A DNA stretch of 64,000 nt from Cloeon dipterum (taxonomy: Eukaryota > Arthropoda > Insecta > Ephemeroptera > Baetidae), in NCBI RefSeq assembly GCF_949628265.1, contig NC_088790.1, positions 2,918,545 to 2,982,544 of the forward strand. The letters run 5' to 3'. The translations under genes and the position numbers were made by a program. A model generated the notes under the pieces. It worked only from the letters and a program-made list of their open reading frames with translations, did not search any database and was not told where the DNA came from. Of the stretch, positions 23,570 through 35,490 are shown piece by piece (the first letter of the stretch is position 1; the number at the start of each line of letters is the position of its first letter).

Positions 23570-23845
23570 GGTGCGAGGAATTTGAGCATTATTTCGAGTC
23601 ACTAAACTAACCACTTTTTACACAAACAATAAATTTGCATGAAGCTATAATTGAAAGTGATTCAATCTAAAAGAGGAAAATATGAATGAATAATTTATGA
23701 AAATTGAGAAAAAAAAGTGAGAGCATCAATTCTAGCCACCTCAAAACTAAACTCTCTCCCCCCAGATCATCAGTCAGCACTTCCTTAAAACCTTTTAATC
23801 TATAGCAATAGCTCCGATCGCGCCGAGCTACGAAATAGAGGCGAT

Positions 23846-24187
23846 TTGGCCATTTTTAAACCTCAAAGACTTAAATATATTAGAATCCTCCAAATGAAGA
23901 TTCCTAAAGAGATCTCCGTATCTAAAGTAATGGAATCCAGGCTCACATATAAATTAGCATACACCGAATTTTTTGTAAAAGAGTTGATAACAAGATTTCC
24001 ACTGCCGGAGACTGACTCATTTAAAAAGTTCATGGCTAACCAGGATTTTAAGGCCTCCGAGATCGACCCGGGGTTTTTCGTCACCCCCGCCATGGTCAAC
24101 CAAAATTGGAAGGGAGCCATGTTTATTAACAGACACATATGTTCACGAGACACGCTTAACTGTCACGGTTTTCCCTATTTGATATGA
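23846..24187 (+). CDS. Unrecognised 113-aa open frame
   Basis: A single open frame starting MAIFKPQRLKYIRILQMKIP and ending NCHGFPYLI. It is not repetitive and is plausibly protein-like, with mixed charged residues and a Trp-Lys and Cys/His-containing end. It has no recognised domain, no promoter evidence, and sits among retrotransposon debris. It may be a gag- or ORF-derived fragment or chance. Confidence 0.2.
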   Translation: MAIFKPQRLKYIRILQMKIPKEISVSKVMESRLTYKLAYTEFFVKELITRFPLPETDSFKKFMANQDFKASEIDPGFFVTPAMVNQNWKGAMFINRHICSRDTLNCHGFPYLI

Positions 24188-24710
24188 AAAAATTGACCTA
24201 TCAATCCTTCGCGAGTGAGGACGCTCTGTGAGTGCAAATTCTGCGATAAACCAATCAATTTCTACCATTTCTGTAGCGGCCAGGGTTCGGGGAGCCTAAA
24301 TTAAAAATACAGCTTAACGTCCTCACTCATTAGGACTTGTCGGTGGCAATTAATCGTAGGATTGTAGTATACATGAACAGAACCCAAATCGGGTTCAGTC
24401 AAATGCAAATCCATTCGGATTGATCTCGCACGGTCTCTACAATCCAGGTTGGAGAGACAACATCAGATGTGACTGCCTCCGTGCGAGTCTAATTAGGCAG
24501 TGGGGGTTAAAGGTGAAGCAAAGGTGAGCTTTACCTTTGCACTGCCACCTATGACAATTATGGGAGTTATCCCAATATTCGTAATTACTTGTTATAGTGG
24601 CGGCAAAGCCCCCACATCCTTGAATGTGACAAGAACAATTATTGGATATTGTGCCAAGCCGCCAAAGCAAAAACTGATCTGTGATTTAATATAATTATTC
24701 TGTATATGTC

Positions 24711-24752
24711 TGTTGTACACCGTTGGTGTTTAATAAATATTTCATTCAATAA
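24711..24752 (+). repeat. Retrotransposon-like 3' tail
   Basis: TTGTACACCGTTGGTGTTTA then ATAAATATTTCATTC closely matches 43566-43602 downstream of hb. The conserved end with AATAAA suggests a LINE 3' end. Confidence 0.45.
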
Positions 24753-24825
24753 TTTATGAAAAGCAATTATGCGTGCAACTCAGAATAAACCACTATAATT
24801 GTCCATATAAATTGCTGCCTCTCTT

Positions 24826-25265
24826 AAAGACCGTCTTTGAAGAAGTTTCTGAGCACACCAATCGATTCTTGAGGGTCAAATTGGGTAAAGCGGATATTTT
24901 TTCGACCAAAAAGTGCGCCGCGACGCGCGAATTTGTTTCCCGCCGAAACAATATGAATGCGAGAAGAACATCCTATTATGGAACTCTTTGTGTGCAAAAG
25001 CTTGCTTGACTGGATCTAATCGCCGAAATCTATTTTTCACTACCAAATTTGGGACTGTCTCAATACTCTCAATCTCGTGCACAAAATTGCGTTTGATGTG
25101 ACGCCGTTTGTTGTCGGCAGAAAAGAGATCTGGAAATTTTTTGTATCAAATGGAAATACGAGTGGTTTTGTTCAATCACCCGCAACCGAGCCGGTTGCGG
25201 AGCCGAGCTCCCACTCTTTTTTTCATTTTTAGTCTAGGGTATTGTTGTTAGAAATTCTTTAATGC

Positions 25266-25301
<36 letters not shown>

Positions 25302-25672
25302 GAATCGGCCGAGAAGATTGCTGAACGAAATGCTTTTGTACTTTGCGAGTCGAGATTCTGATAAAATTGATCGGTGTTTATAGAGAAGAGGATGTGAGTA
25401 GAGGCGCTCCACTGCCACTACACATTGTTAATAATTGTATTTGATTGTAATTGTAACTCATGATTAGGACGTATGTGATGACGTCGAAACTGGTCGTTTT
25501 CAAATATTTTATCAAATACAGAGAGGATTTCCAATGGGGCGGTAATTCTCACATTTATTATGTGTTTTGACGGGAAAAAAGGTTTTTTGGTTGGAAAAAA
25601 TATCCACTGTACCTAATTCGACACTCAACAATCGATTGGTGTGCTCAGAAACTTCGTCAAAGACGGTCTTGA
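24826..25672. mobile_element. Family A element with a longer interior
   Basis: The left arm begins GACCGTCTTTGAAGAAGTTT and the right arm ends CGTCAAAGACGGTC. The two are inverted and match the other family A copies. The interior of about 600 bp contains a (GA)n tract at about 25268-25298 and no recognisable transposase. Confidence 0.65.
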
Positions 25673-26552
25673 AACTATTTATTTTTGTTTAACATTCTTA
25701 AAAACGTGTGATACTTCCTTTCACACCGTTTACTACAAATGTATCTTGGGGGCTTCACATAATGATCCATCATTTCGGTCTGTAAAACTTCCAACCACCC
25801 TGACCTACACACCATGAGACTGCACAATTATATATCGACCAGCAGCACGTTTCCTCTCCTTCAGGGTTTTTTGTGCCTCCGCCCGCACTCAAAGGATGTC
25901 CGCTGTGCAACTACCCGCTCTCCTAATGCAGCGCGCGTGGCAATTAAGAGATTGTGATTTTAGGGTTGTGACCTTTCTCACAGAAGCATTGCGATGACTA
26001 TTGATTAAACAGTTTATAATAAATCATACAAAAATTCAAAATGATTAGCCCCTATATTTTATTAGGCGATTTCACACAGAGCAGTATATAGTAACTGATT
26101 TTGCTTTCAAATTCATGTGTTTCCTGGAGGCGCAAAATTTTTAAAACAAGAAATCAGCAATTGAATATTACGCGTATATATACAAACGACAAAATATTAT
26201 ATAAACAAAAAATAAACGTAATTGCTAAAATTGCTTTCAAATCAATAATAACTTTCACTTCCCAAAAAATAAAAATATACTTGTTTATCAAATGTAATTT
26301 TACGATGTTTTTACTCACTACTATGCTTACGTTAAAATGTTTTAATGTCACGTGATATTTTCAGTTTGAATTTAATGTTGATAAATATACAAAAACTTGT
26401 AATGTGTGTTATTTATGTAAATAAAATATAAAATTTTATGTTTTCGCCTCAAAACAAAAAACCCGGGGATAAGCGCGGCTGCTGCAATCGACCCCTTTTA
26501 CTTGAGGTGTCCAGTTTTTAAAAATTATTAATTAATTTTTAAATATTATTAG
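25673..26552. other. Noncoding DNA
   Basis: AT-rich with no recognised feature. Confidence 0.4.
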
Positions 26553-27088
26553 TTGATTCGTACCCTGGGCGAGAGGTATTGGAGGGGCTTGATGCCGCTG
26601 TGTTCTGCGAAACCACTGTTTGAGCGGTACAACCTGCTTCCAGTGTTTTCCATTTATTTGTTCGAGGCATGCAAATTTGTTAAAAAATACCCTAAGACCT
26701 ATTTCAAAAAGACCAGGGACCTGCATAAGCAAATCACGCGCCGCATGCCTGGTTTGTACATTGCGCCTCGGAAATTGATGATTGTCGAATCCCAAGTATT
26801 ACGGATTGTGAAATAAATTTAGTTTTATATCTCTAGCAGCCAAGAAGATCAGTTCTTCCCTTTCCCTTTGTCCGGCCATCCTGCAACAATGCTACACATT
26901 TCAAGTGGCGACGAAGCTTGAAAGGTATTACCTGCCTGCGCCGACAATTCACCTCAATATGATATCACAGCAGCAGATTTTTTTTTTGAAGTGCTATACA
27001 ACTTTGTATATAATCCACCCCCAGTTTCGTTGCGGCTTGAACGGCCATACGAGCAATTTGCATCGTCGGCTTGAAAAGAATTTCTGAA
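26553..27088 (+). pseudogene. Non-LTR retrotransposon, C-terminal part of the polymerase ORF
   Basis: Reads IRTLGERYWRGLMPLCSAKP then LFERYNLLPVFSIYLFEACK and FVKKYP, the typical SCRPLF...ILtl.slYiyE...fvKkN segment of LINE proteins. After frameshifts it continues with VLYNFVYNPPPVSLRLERPY, matching the .YN.LP..IR terminal block. The frames are disrupted, so it is inactive. Confidence 0.7.
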
Positions 27089-27672
27089 CCTCAGGAAATT
27101 TTAGGATTCAGGCGAATTTTCGTTTCTTTGTGCCTTGCAATTGGGTGGCGTGTATTTTGGAAAAAAGATAACAAGAATCTCTGTACCAAAATAGATTGTG
27201 ATAGGATTGTGTGAAAGGATGACCATCCCACAATTAAAAAAAAAACTATTCCATGCACATAAATGGAATCCATCTATTGAGCGAATCCTATACCGACCAC
27301 CGAGGAATGTGAATATTGCTTGAAATATCCGCTCGAATATCCGCTCGCTATTGAAAAACAGGACGAGGAGAGACCCCTTTTGCCTCGTCAAATACGTCGA
27401 AGTAAAAATATCAAATACAAGAGTCCGAAGAGTAAAAAAAAAACATCTGGACGGGAGAGCGTTGGAAGCGTTGGAGATCTGGAGACCTATTGATATCTGT
27501 AGACCTATTGTTGCGTCGGTTGAATCGCATGATCATTTTTTAATAACTTTTCTCGGCTATTGAATCCAGCTTGATGCAGCGCTTTGTCGCATGCTATGAT
27601 TGGAATTAAGGAGTTCAAAAAAAAATTTATTTTTACCTTATTTCATTCTTCCATAGGCACATTCCTGCGTGA

Positions 27673-27978
27673 ATGAACCATAGCCATCACCACTATTTTT
27701 GTGCAACGTGCTCTATGCACCTGCTGTTGAGATTGAATTTTGAGCGCTGTCAGCACAAAAGTTTTATATCCACCGTCCATATGACAGTAAACATTCCAGA
27801 AATGTACATGCTGAATTTGTACAATAACCTTCCAGCACAGATTCGGGGGGAGCCGCAGTTAGAAGAATTCGAGAAACAACTCAAAACTTTTGTGTATGCT
27901 AACAAATTTTATTCTAATGTTGAGTTTCTTCTATTTTCCTGCGTCGTTGGGTGCCATGCAGGAAGGCCAAAGGTTTAA
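27673..27978 (+). pseudogene. Second LINE C-terminal fragment
   Basis: Contains PEMYMLNLYNNLPAQIRGEP then LEEFEKQLKTFV, the conserved end of non-LTR polymerases. The frame is open for 101 codons, but the upstream polymerase is absent. Confidence 0.6.
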
Positions 27979-28326
27979 CCATGGTCAAATACACGATTCT
28001 TTTTAAGCGCGGCTTGCACCCTCGAAAAAAACGCGCCGCAAAGCTAAGCCGCTGCGCCGCTCTCGCTCGCAGGATGTCTGTGTGCTGTGCACTCGCCAGC
28101 GGCGATGTGCACGCCGAGCAACCGCTGTGAGTCCCATACGTATTGAAATTGAAGGGGCGCGTCGCCAAAAGGGTGTACTCAAAATGCAAGGGTAGCCGCG
28201 CTCTCGCGTAATGTCCATGATTTTGCACTTCCTTGAATTTAGCTCCATGCCATTATTCGCACACCAAATATCGATGTTGTTGAGTTCATCTTGAAATTCA
28301 TCCGCGTCTTCTTGCCTCATTTTCAT
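27940..28326 (-). pseudogene. LINE reverse-transcriptase thumb fragment
   Basis: Minus strand: DADEFQDELNNIDIWCANNG then MELNSRKCKIMDITR, the segment just after the YADD motif. After a frameshift, SAQHTDILRARAAQRLSFAA and IVYLTMVKP match the following block. It meets the plus-strand fragment above end to end near 27955. Confidence 0.7.
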
Positions 28327-29455
28327 TGATGTTTTTTAAAAACAAAATTTGTGTGACTAAATTTGTAAATATGCGGGCAGATTTGATTGTACCATTGCAT
28401 ATAAACAAATAAATATAATATATTACCACTCGTCAGATTACTGCAGAACATGAAAGATGAAAATGTAGCTATATATAGCACTGATAAGGGTGAATTTTCT
28501 AAGAGAAAAATATTTATTTAGAATTTTTTAGTATTACTATGTACATATCTCTAAAATTAAAATTGATGGAATGAGCCGCACTTATCGAGATCAAGTTTGT
28601 GGTTTCTTTACATTCCTATCTATTTTACGCTGCGTTTTATAAAAAAATCAGAAAAGGGAACGGGAGGAAAAATCTATAAATCTATAAAACTCTGCTCTGT
28701 GTTGAAAATTAATTGAAAATGTCCATCACCGCGGAGTCTTCAAATAGAGTGTATTTTTTCCTGAAACTTCTCGTGCGAGGTAAGCTTCAGTGCGCTTGAG
28801 GTTGTTTTTCTCTAGCGTTTTTTTCCTAAGGGGGAGGAAACGCATTTTATTCGAACCGATGCGTTGGCAGAGATGCATCAGTAAATGATAATGGTAAAGG
28901 CTTGAGCACCTTCTAAACATAAAAAATAAAAAAAATGAATGTTTGAATGCAAAGTTGTGAATATGAATCTATATATAGATTCATATCACAATTTTTAATT
29001 TAAAATTTAACTCAGCGCGTTCCTCGTGCATCGTGCACATTAATTTGCGTCTTTGCGAATAATTTGGCTGCTTCAAATTGCTGTATCGTTCGAATCAATC
29101 CGTTATCCTTTTCTGTACCCTAGACGCGATTGCCCTTTCAGCGGGTTAGCAATTCGCCGAACCACAGATGCATCATTATATTTTAACAGAAAAACATGTT
29201 TGTAACTAACGGTGCGTTGCATCGATTTTTTTGCATTGCACGTTGAAGTAAAATGAGCAACTCGTTTAAATAATTTGAGTACATATACGACTTGGTTATT
29301 GTTTGAATCAATATATATAGTAGGCAACAGTAAAAAATATATTTACCCAAATTTTATTAGCAGTTGGTTTGAGACATATAATGTCTCAATTATATATTTT
29401 TATTGTAGTGCGCATGATTTTTGTGTGTTTGCTGTTGTTTTGGTATGCATTTCTC
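28327..29455. other. Noncoding DNA with a 26-bp perfect palindrome
   Basis: ATATGAATCTATA and its complement join at 28961-28986. Nothing else recognised. Confidence 0.45.
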
Positions 29456-29670
29456 TATATATACCGCATTCAGAGTTCACAACAGTGGTTTGCTTGACCA
29501 TTCCCGTCCATCCAGGAGTCCTCGCCCGCTCCAACCACCAAGCACACGAGCATGTTTACCCACTCCCCATATCGCTTCTCGCTCCAGTGTTGTACTGGCC
29601 GCTGAGCAAAGCAGTCGCGTTCTCCTGCTCTGGTTGTGACGTTAAATAATCCTCGAAGCATCAAAAGCAA
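29456..29670 (+). promoter_or_regulatory. Candidate promoter and noncoding first exon, possibly for hb
   Basis: TATATATA at 29456-29463 is followed 28 nt later by ACAGT (29482-29486), an arthropod initiator-like sequence. About 185 nt of C-rich, UTR-like sequence follows and ends at a consensus donor AGCAA|GTAAGT (29670/29671). The hb coding exon begins with an acceptor and therefore needs an upstream exon. The link across more than 7 kb is inference. Confidence 0.3.
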
Positions 29671-32600
29671 GTAAGTGCCCTCTACTCTAACCGAAACTTC
29701 AGGGTAGCCTTCCACGCTGGAATTAGTGAAATGGTTTTTAAATACTTTTGAATCGCCTTTTCGGAAAATTGTATTTTAATGGCCATATTCTTTATTTTTT
29801 ACTCTTTCATGCCTAAAATGGATTTGTTTTATTTTAAAAATATTTTAATATTTTTTTCCGGCCACCAATTTTTTTTTGCTTTTAAATATAATAACCAGCC
29901 GTAATTTCTAAACCTTAGCACTCAACGTGGACAGGATTTTAAGCGTGTATTTCTGTTCGGAAACGTTCCACAATATCTAGTCCTCAATATTTGTATATCA
30001 GCTAGCATAAAAAAACGTCTCAACCCTCTCCGGCGGAAAAAAAAGAAACACTCTCCCCACTCGTTTATAAACAGTATCATTTTCGCCATTATTTTTTTTA
30101 AAAAAAAAAACAACCAACCGTCGAATGCGTGGACAACCAAAAGTGATTTTTTTATTTCATTTACTCGACTATTTTTATCTCGGTATTATTTGTGTTTGCA
30201 AACAAAATCGCCTTCAAACACAGGGAATACATATTTTTTTAATTTCCGCCTTGTCATTTTTTTTAAATAAGCAACCTTTGAAATGTGGTCCTCACGATCA
30301 TATGCAGACTCTTCCTTGTCCAAAGTGAAATATATTAATTTGTTCCGGCGCTGTACTCACTCCGTGCTCGATTCTTTTTTCTGATAGAGCATCGGTCCAA
30401 GTGCAAGATGTGGGGGTCTCGTGCAAAATCTTTGTTTTACTTTTATTCCCCCCGCATCAGACAATGGGGTGAGTCACTGCGCGCTGCTCTGCAAGGGGGT
30501 AGGCGGAGCGGCCGTCAAGTTTGACCAATCGTCCGGCCCTCTTTTAGATATTGCACCCCTCGCGCGTCTGATATAAAAAATGTGTTACAATTTCCCATGC
30601 CCGTGATTATGTGTGAGCTTTGTTTTAATGCCACCCGTGTCGGGGGATCATGCAGGACCAGGGGTGGAACTCCATTTTAGTTTTGGGGTGAGCGCCGGCG
30701 GGGCCCTCGGAAGCGCGTTTTTTGTGCTCTGGCTCGTGCCACGCCGCAGAAGAGCCTCCGCAAGGGAGATTAATTGGTTTATATCAAATTGGTGAGTCAT
30801 TTTTCTATTTAAAAATGGCATACAATGCGTTTTGATAAGAAAATAGAATGGACAGTTTTTGGTCAAACCCATATTTTCAAACAACAAATAAAAAATCATA
30901 TTTATGAGAAAATTTGTATATAAAAACAGAAAATAGGTGAACAAATATACAAAACTTTTTTTGAACAACAAATACAAATTAAATATGCAAATAAATAATA
31001 TTTACATTATTTTGTCAACAATATTATTAGCATAAAGGAAAATTTCGTCGTTATGTAACATTTTTTTGTTTTTCATTTGAATTACACAGTCAATACAAAA
31101 AGTACAGGTAGCCGTCAAATTATTTTAATTATTACACACCTCTTTTTGAATTATTTAATGTTTAAAAAGTCATTATACAAAATTCCAAACATATTTCCGT
31201 AGGTATTTTTTTCTTTTTGTTTAAATATTTAATTGAAAATTGATATTTAGTTGCCTTATAATTCAAAACATTTTAAAAATCGATCAATTTTTAATTATTT
31301 CAACTTGTTGAGGAAAAATGGTAAATTATAAATTCATAGACTTTTGTAAGTATCTCTCATATAACAATAAATGCAGTTTATCTCTTTTTGGGGTGCCTCA
31401 ATTTTAAATTATTAAAAAATCGCCAGTTAGTTGTACCCTTATTTATTTATTTTTTGTGTTTAATTATTATTTTTTATTCATTTTTTACTTTATTTGTAAT
31501 TACAATGCATTTTACCCATCAGCTTTAAATTTCTGTCAAGCAATAATTAGGTTTATATTTAATTTCTTTGTGTACAGTTTTATTTTTTCATTAACACGAA
31601 AATTTGTCCTTTTTGTGTATATGTACACTGTTTTTTGCCATGACAAGTTTTTAACGAGCTTGTTACTCGAGAAGGCTGTGATTTGGATAGGCAGATGAGG
31701 GTTCTAATTATTTCACGGGGTGCGAGAGAGCGCTGCGCAGGGTCAAGCTGCCGGTAATGAGCGTGTCACTATTTGCAAACAGATTGCGGGCGTCTGTTGG
31801 AGAAAAAAAGTCCAAAAATAGGACCTTTGCACCTGGTGCTCTAGTCTAACAAGAAATATAATGATGGGTGCGCGAAGACGGCAGCCGCCGACTTCCGTTT
31901 CTGCGCTCCGAATGTTAAAAAATCAGAGAGCAGTTGGCATCTCTGTGACCCACGCACGAGCCTGATGCTTGCGCGCGCGGACACTCTCGCTCTCAACTTC
32001 CTGCAACACGCTGGCGTCACCCTAAAATGCAAGAAAAAAACTGCAGCTTAATGAATTATGTCTGCAGACACTCATTAAAAGCTGGAAAACGAGCCTCCAG
32101 AGAGGCGAATGCACCGTAAAAATAATTGCGCCCTAAACTATCCTCTCGGCTTCAAGTTTCCTTTTTGATCCGCACGCCGCAATTTCGTGTTTATTTTTGG
32201 AGGAAAAAATATTTTCATCAACGTACGTGCAGCGTAACTTGAAATATACTACATATACGTTTTCCGGTGAAAACAAACATATTAAGCAACACTGCGAGAA
32301 GACTGAAAATGTTTTAATCGAATTAACATGTATTAGTTATTCAAGAAAATACAATGTTGTTTTTTAATTGTGTGTGTCACTTATAAATATTTAAAACAAT
32401 ATTTTGTGTTGAAAAATTTGTGAGTGAAAACACACATTGTTTACTCTGAGTTAATTTTCGTCCGCTTTTTAAATATCGTGCTCAAAGCAAACATTAAAAA
32501 TCTCAGATGATCAAATATTTTTAAGATAAAAGTTTCGTAGTTTTTGTTTACCCTTTGCTGATAAACGTAATAAAAATTTGAAATAATCAAATTAGGATTG

Positions 32601-33459
32601 GAGTTGAATTTTGAAACACTTTTAAATGGTTTTTGGATCCTGTTATTCTTCTTTGACATTTTTTTGGCAGCTTTACATTGCAAAGTAGTCACTTCTCACA
32701 CGTATATAATGTTGCAGTCATATGCTCATTTCATTTTTAAAAAAGTCGATTTTGTTTTAATGCTGCTTTATACTGTACACGTGGCTATCTAAAATTTAAT
32801 TATGAGTCACTCTGAAAGCCTTTGTTGAGACATATATATTAACATCCTGCTTTTGCTGGAAGTCTTGGCAGCTTTTTATAAAATTATATCATTTCGTAAA
32901 TTTTTTATTGCACCATGCACCGATCTTGAACATTTAGATTCAAATTGCACAACTTCCAGTACAATTTTCTATTGCTTTGGAATAAATGTTAGCACACTCA
33001 TGTTGAACGCAAGACTGAAAGTGTCTTACTTTTTTGCCGCGTCGCAAATATTTAAGAAAATTTGGACGATGTGATAAAGATTTTGAAAGTTTGTGAGAAA
33101 ATTGCAAGACATTTATGATCGAAAGATTGTTTAGGATGGTTTTAAGTGTAGCTCAAAAGTCTAAAAATTACATGATACATACTCATTTGAAGTTTTAATG
33201 TAAGAAGCACAAAAAAGAACAGTCGAGATCGTCTTAAATTTGCCAAATTACAAAAAAATCAAATGATTTTTTGCTTGATTTCGATTACTATCGTCACGAT
33301 CTTTTCAATTTTGAGGAAAAATCCCTAAAATATTATTTTAAAACTTTAAAGTGGATCAATACAGGGCAACAAATGAAAATTATTTTATGCAATAAGCAGT
33401 TAGTCAATATATAATTTGTTCTAATATTTTCAATGATCAAAAAAGGACTTTGCTAACAG
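29671..33459. other. Intergenic or hb upstream DNA
   Basis: Very AT-rich at about 30800-31650 and 32200-33450, with short GC-rich islands at 30460-30750 and 31700-32030. No coding exon recognised. TATAAAAA at about 30572 stands in the first island. Confidence 0.35.
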
Positions 33460-33850
33460 AAAAAAAATCAAATTTACTCCAAAATTTACTGCGCTTGATC
33501 CCATTTTCTTGGCAGATTTTGATTCCTCTCGTCGAGATGTGCCCAACAGCGATATGAATAATGAAATCTTCAATATAGACACCAATGGTGTACTAAAACA
33601 GAAGTCTATATATACATAATAATTCAGACAAACAGCGTTACGAAACTCTTTGTTGTGAAATTTAATTAATTTTTCAAGTAAGTAGACGCAGTAGTCGCCA
33701 TTTGGGAAGCATTCTAACTTGCAGCCACGTTTCTCAAAACATTTTACAATCAAATTTGGCTTCAAACAAATCTTAAGGAATGACTTCATGCATTCTCAAC
33801 AGGCATTTTCCAAGATTTTTCAGTATCAATTCTCATTTTCTCTCGAGTTT
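33460..33850. repeat. Dispersed repeat, family D, copy 3
   Basis: Same order as 10263-10530: GATTCCTCTCGTCGAGATGT...AAATTTGGCTTC...TTCATGCATTCTCAACAG...CAGTATCAATTCTC, with about 120 bp of different sequence inserted in the middle. Confidence 0.6.
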
Positions 33851-34654
33851 GGGAAAATCGTAGCTTCTCCAATTTTTGTTTGGTCTTGGCGAACAATAAT
33901 TTCGATGCAATTGCGAATCCTCGCGAGCAACGAGGGTGATTCCCTCCCTCCGAAATGATTGACAGCGGTCTTAAACCGCAAGCCACTCTCCTTGCACACT
34001 GCACACTCAATCGTCAGTGGCAGAACATGATCATTTTGTCTCTTTTTGAGTCAGCTTTCCACCCTCAACCCTCAACCCCCGATAACGGATCCGCGCCACA
34101 TGTCCGAAATGCCGGAAAAAAGTTTTAATCCAGCATTCGGCAATAAATCTTGGAATTACGAGCGACGCGTTTGCGATTGGCATAGTGCGCGGCGGTTCAT
34201 TGAAAATTTTCGGACAATAAAAGCAATCTATTGTAAAAGAGAGCGGCCCACGCGAGTGTAAATTGCTTTCGCTTTTCCCACACTGACCAAACGACCGTTT
34301 GGCCATTTAAGCCCTTTTTGAGCTGCAAATATTAATTTGAGAGCGTGTGTGCAGCTGCATCCCTCACGGACGCCATCCGCGTGCTGTCCATCGCTGCAGC
34401 ATATTGTCTTACACAGATTCGTTTCATTTCACACAAAAGACTTCGACAGCTAGGGGATTTGATCGCGCGGACAGAGGGCAGAGGTCGTTTGTTAACTTTT
34501 TCGCATGACAGAAGCTGCATTTATATAAATTATATATTCAACGCATATTTATCAACAGGGATGTTACTTTTGGATAGCTTTTGATAGATTTAAATATAAA
34601 CTATTGAACTGATGCAAGCACAATGCTAAAAATTAACACTTGAATTTGTTGCTA
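33851..34654. other. Noncoding DNA
   Basis: GC content is moderately higher than the flanks, but no coding or repeat signal was recognised. Confidence 0.35.
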
Positions 34655-35120
34655 ACATTGTCATCCCCAAATCTCGGGTTTGAGCCATCAGAATCGCAAA
34701 AATTACACACCATTTGACTTGTCTTAACTTCCCCTATAGATAGCCAATGGGTTTTGGGGCCGATCTGACCGCTCACCAACCCCAGTTAGCCTTTTTTCAT
34801 CTCAAGTAATACATAAAACATTGCTAGTAATAATGCGATGAATTTCTGGTTCTGCTGTTTAGGTTTTATTTTGTATCCTTTCATCCTCTATAAGGGGTGG
34901 TTGATTAATTTAAGATATTTTTGATCAGCGAATAAATTTGCTGAAATATCCAATCGACGCGATTTTTCTCGTTACTTCAATGGATGGGGTGGAAGGGGTA
35001 TTAAGGGTTGACCACCCTTAAACCCTTTAGCTATCCAGGGGGGTTGAGACTAGTCGAACAGTGTTCAGTTTATGCAATTCTGACTGTTTAAACTCGAGAT
35101 TTGGCAGTTACAATATTAGC
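34655..35120. mobile_element. Family B element, first of a side-by-side pair
   Basis: Arms CCCCAAATCTCGGGTTTGAG and AACTCGAGATTTGGCAG, with internal CCAATGGGTTTTGGGG and GGATGGGGTGGAAGGGG. Confidence 0.7.
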
Positions 35121-35144
35121 AAAAATGAACACTTTCGATCTTTT

Positions 35145-35490
35145 TTCCAACATTCAAATCGCTAAATCTCGGGTTCAAATCGTCAGAATTGTAAAAACTG
35201 CACACCGTTCAACTCGTCTTAACTTTCCCTAAATAGCCAATGGAATTTAGAGTACATTTTTTTAATTTAAGATGGTTTTTATCAGTGCATAAGTTTGCTT
35301 AAAGTGATAATCGACGCGATTTTTCTCGTTACTTCAATGGACGGGGTTGAAGGGAGATGAGGGTTGGTCACCCTCTAACCCCTTTGGCTATCTAGGGGAG
35401 GTTGATACGAGTCGATTGGTGGGTAGTGTTTGCAATTCTGACAATTAAACCCCGAGATTAGGCAGTGGCAATATTATCAAATATGAAAAA
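35145..35490. mobile_element. Family B element, second of a side-by-side pair
   Basis: Arms CTAAATCTCGGGTTCAAATC and AACCCCGAGATTAGGCAGTG, with the inner box AACTTTCCCTAAATAGCCAA. Confidence 0.7.

Noticed and set aside
30572-30690. TATAAAAA followed by a GTGAGC donor
   Set aside because: No initiator at the right distance. The 29456 candidate fits better, so this was not called.
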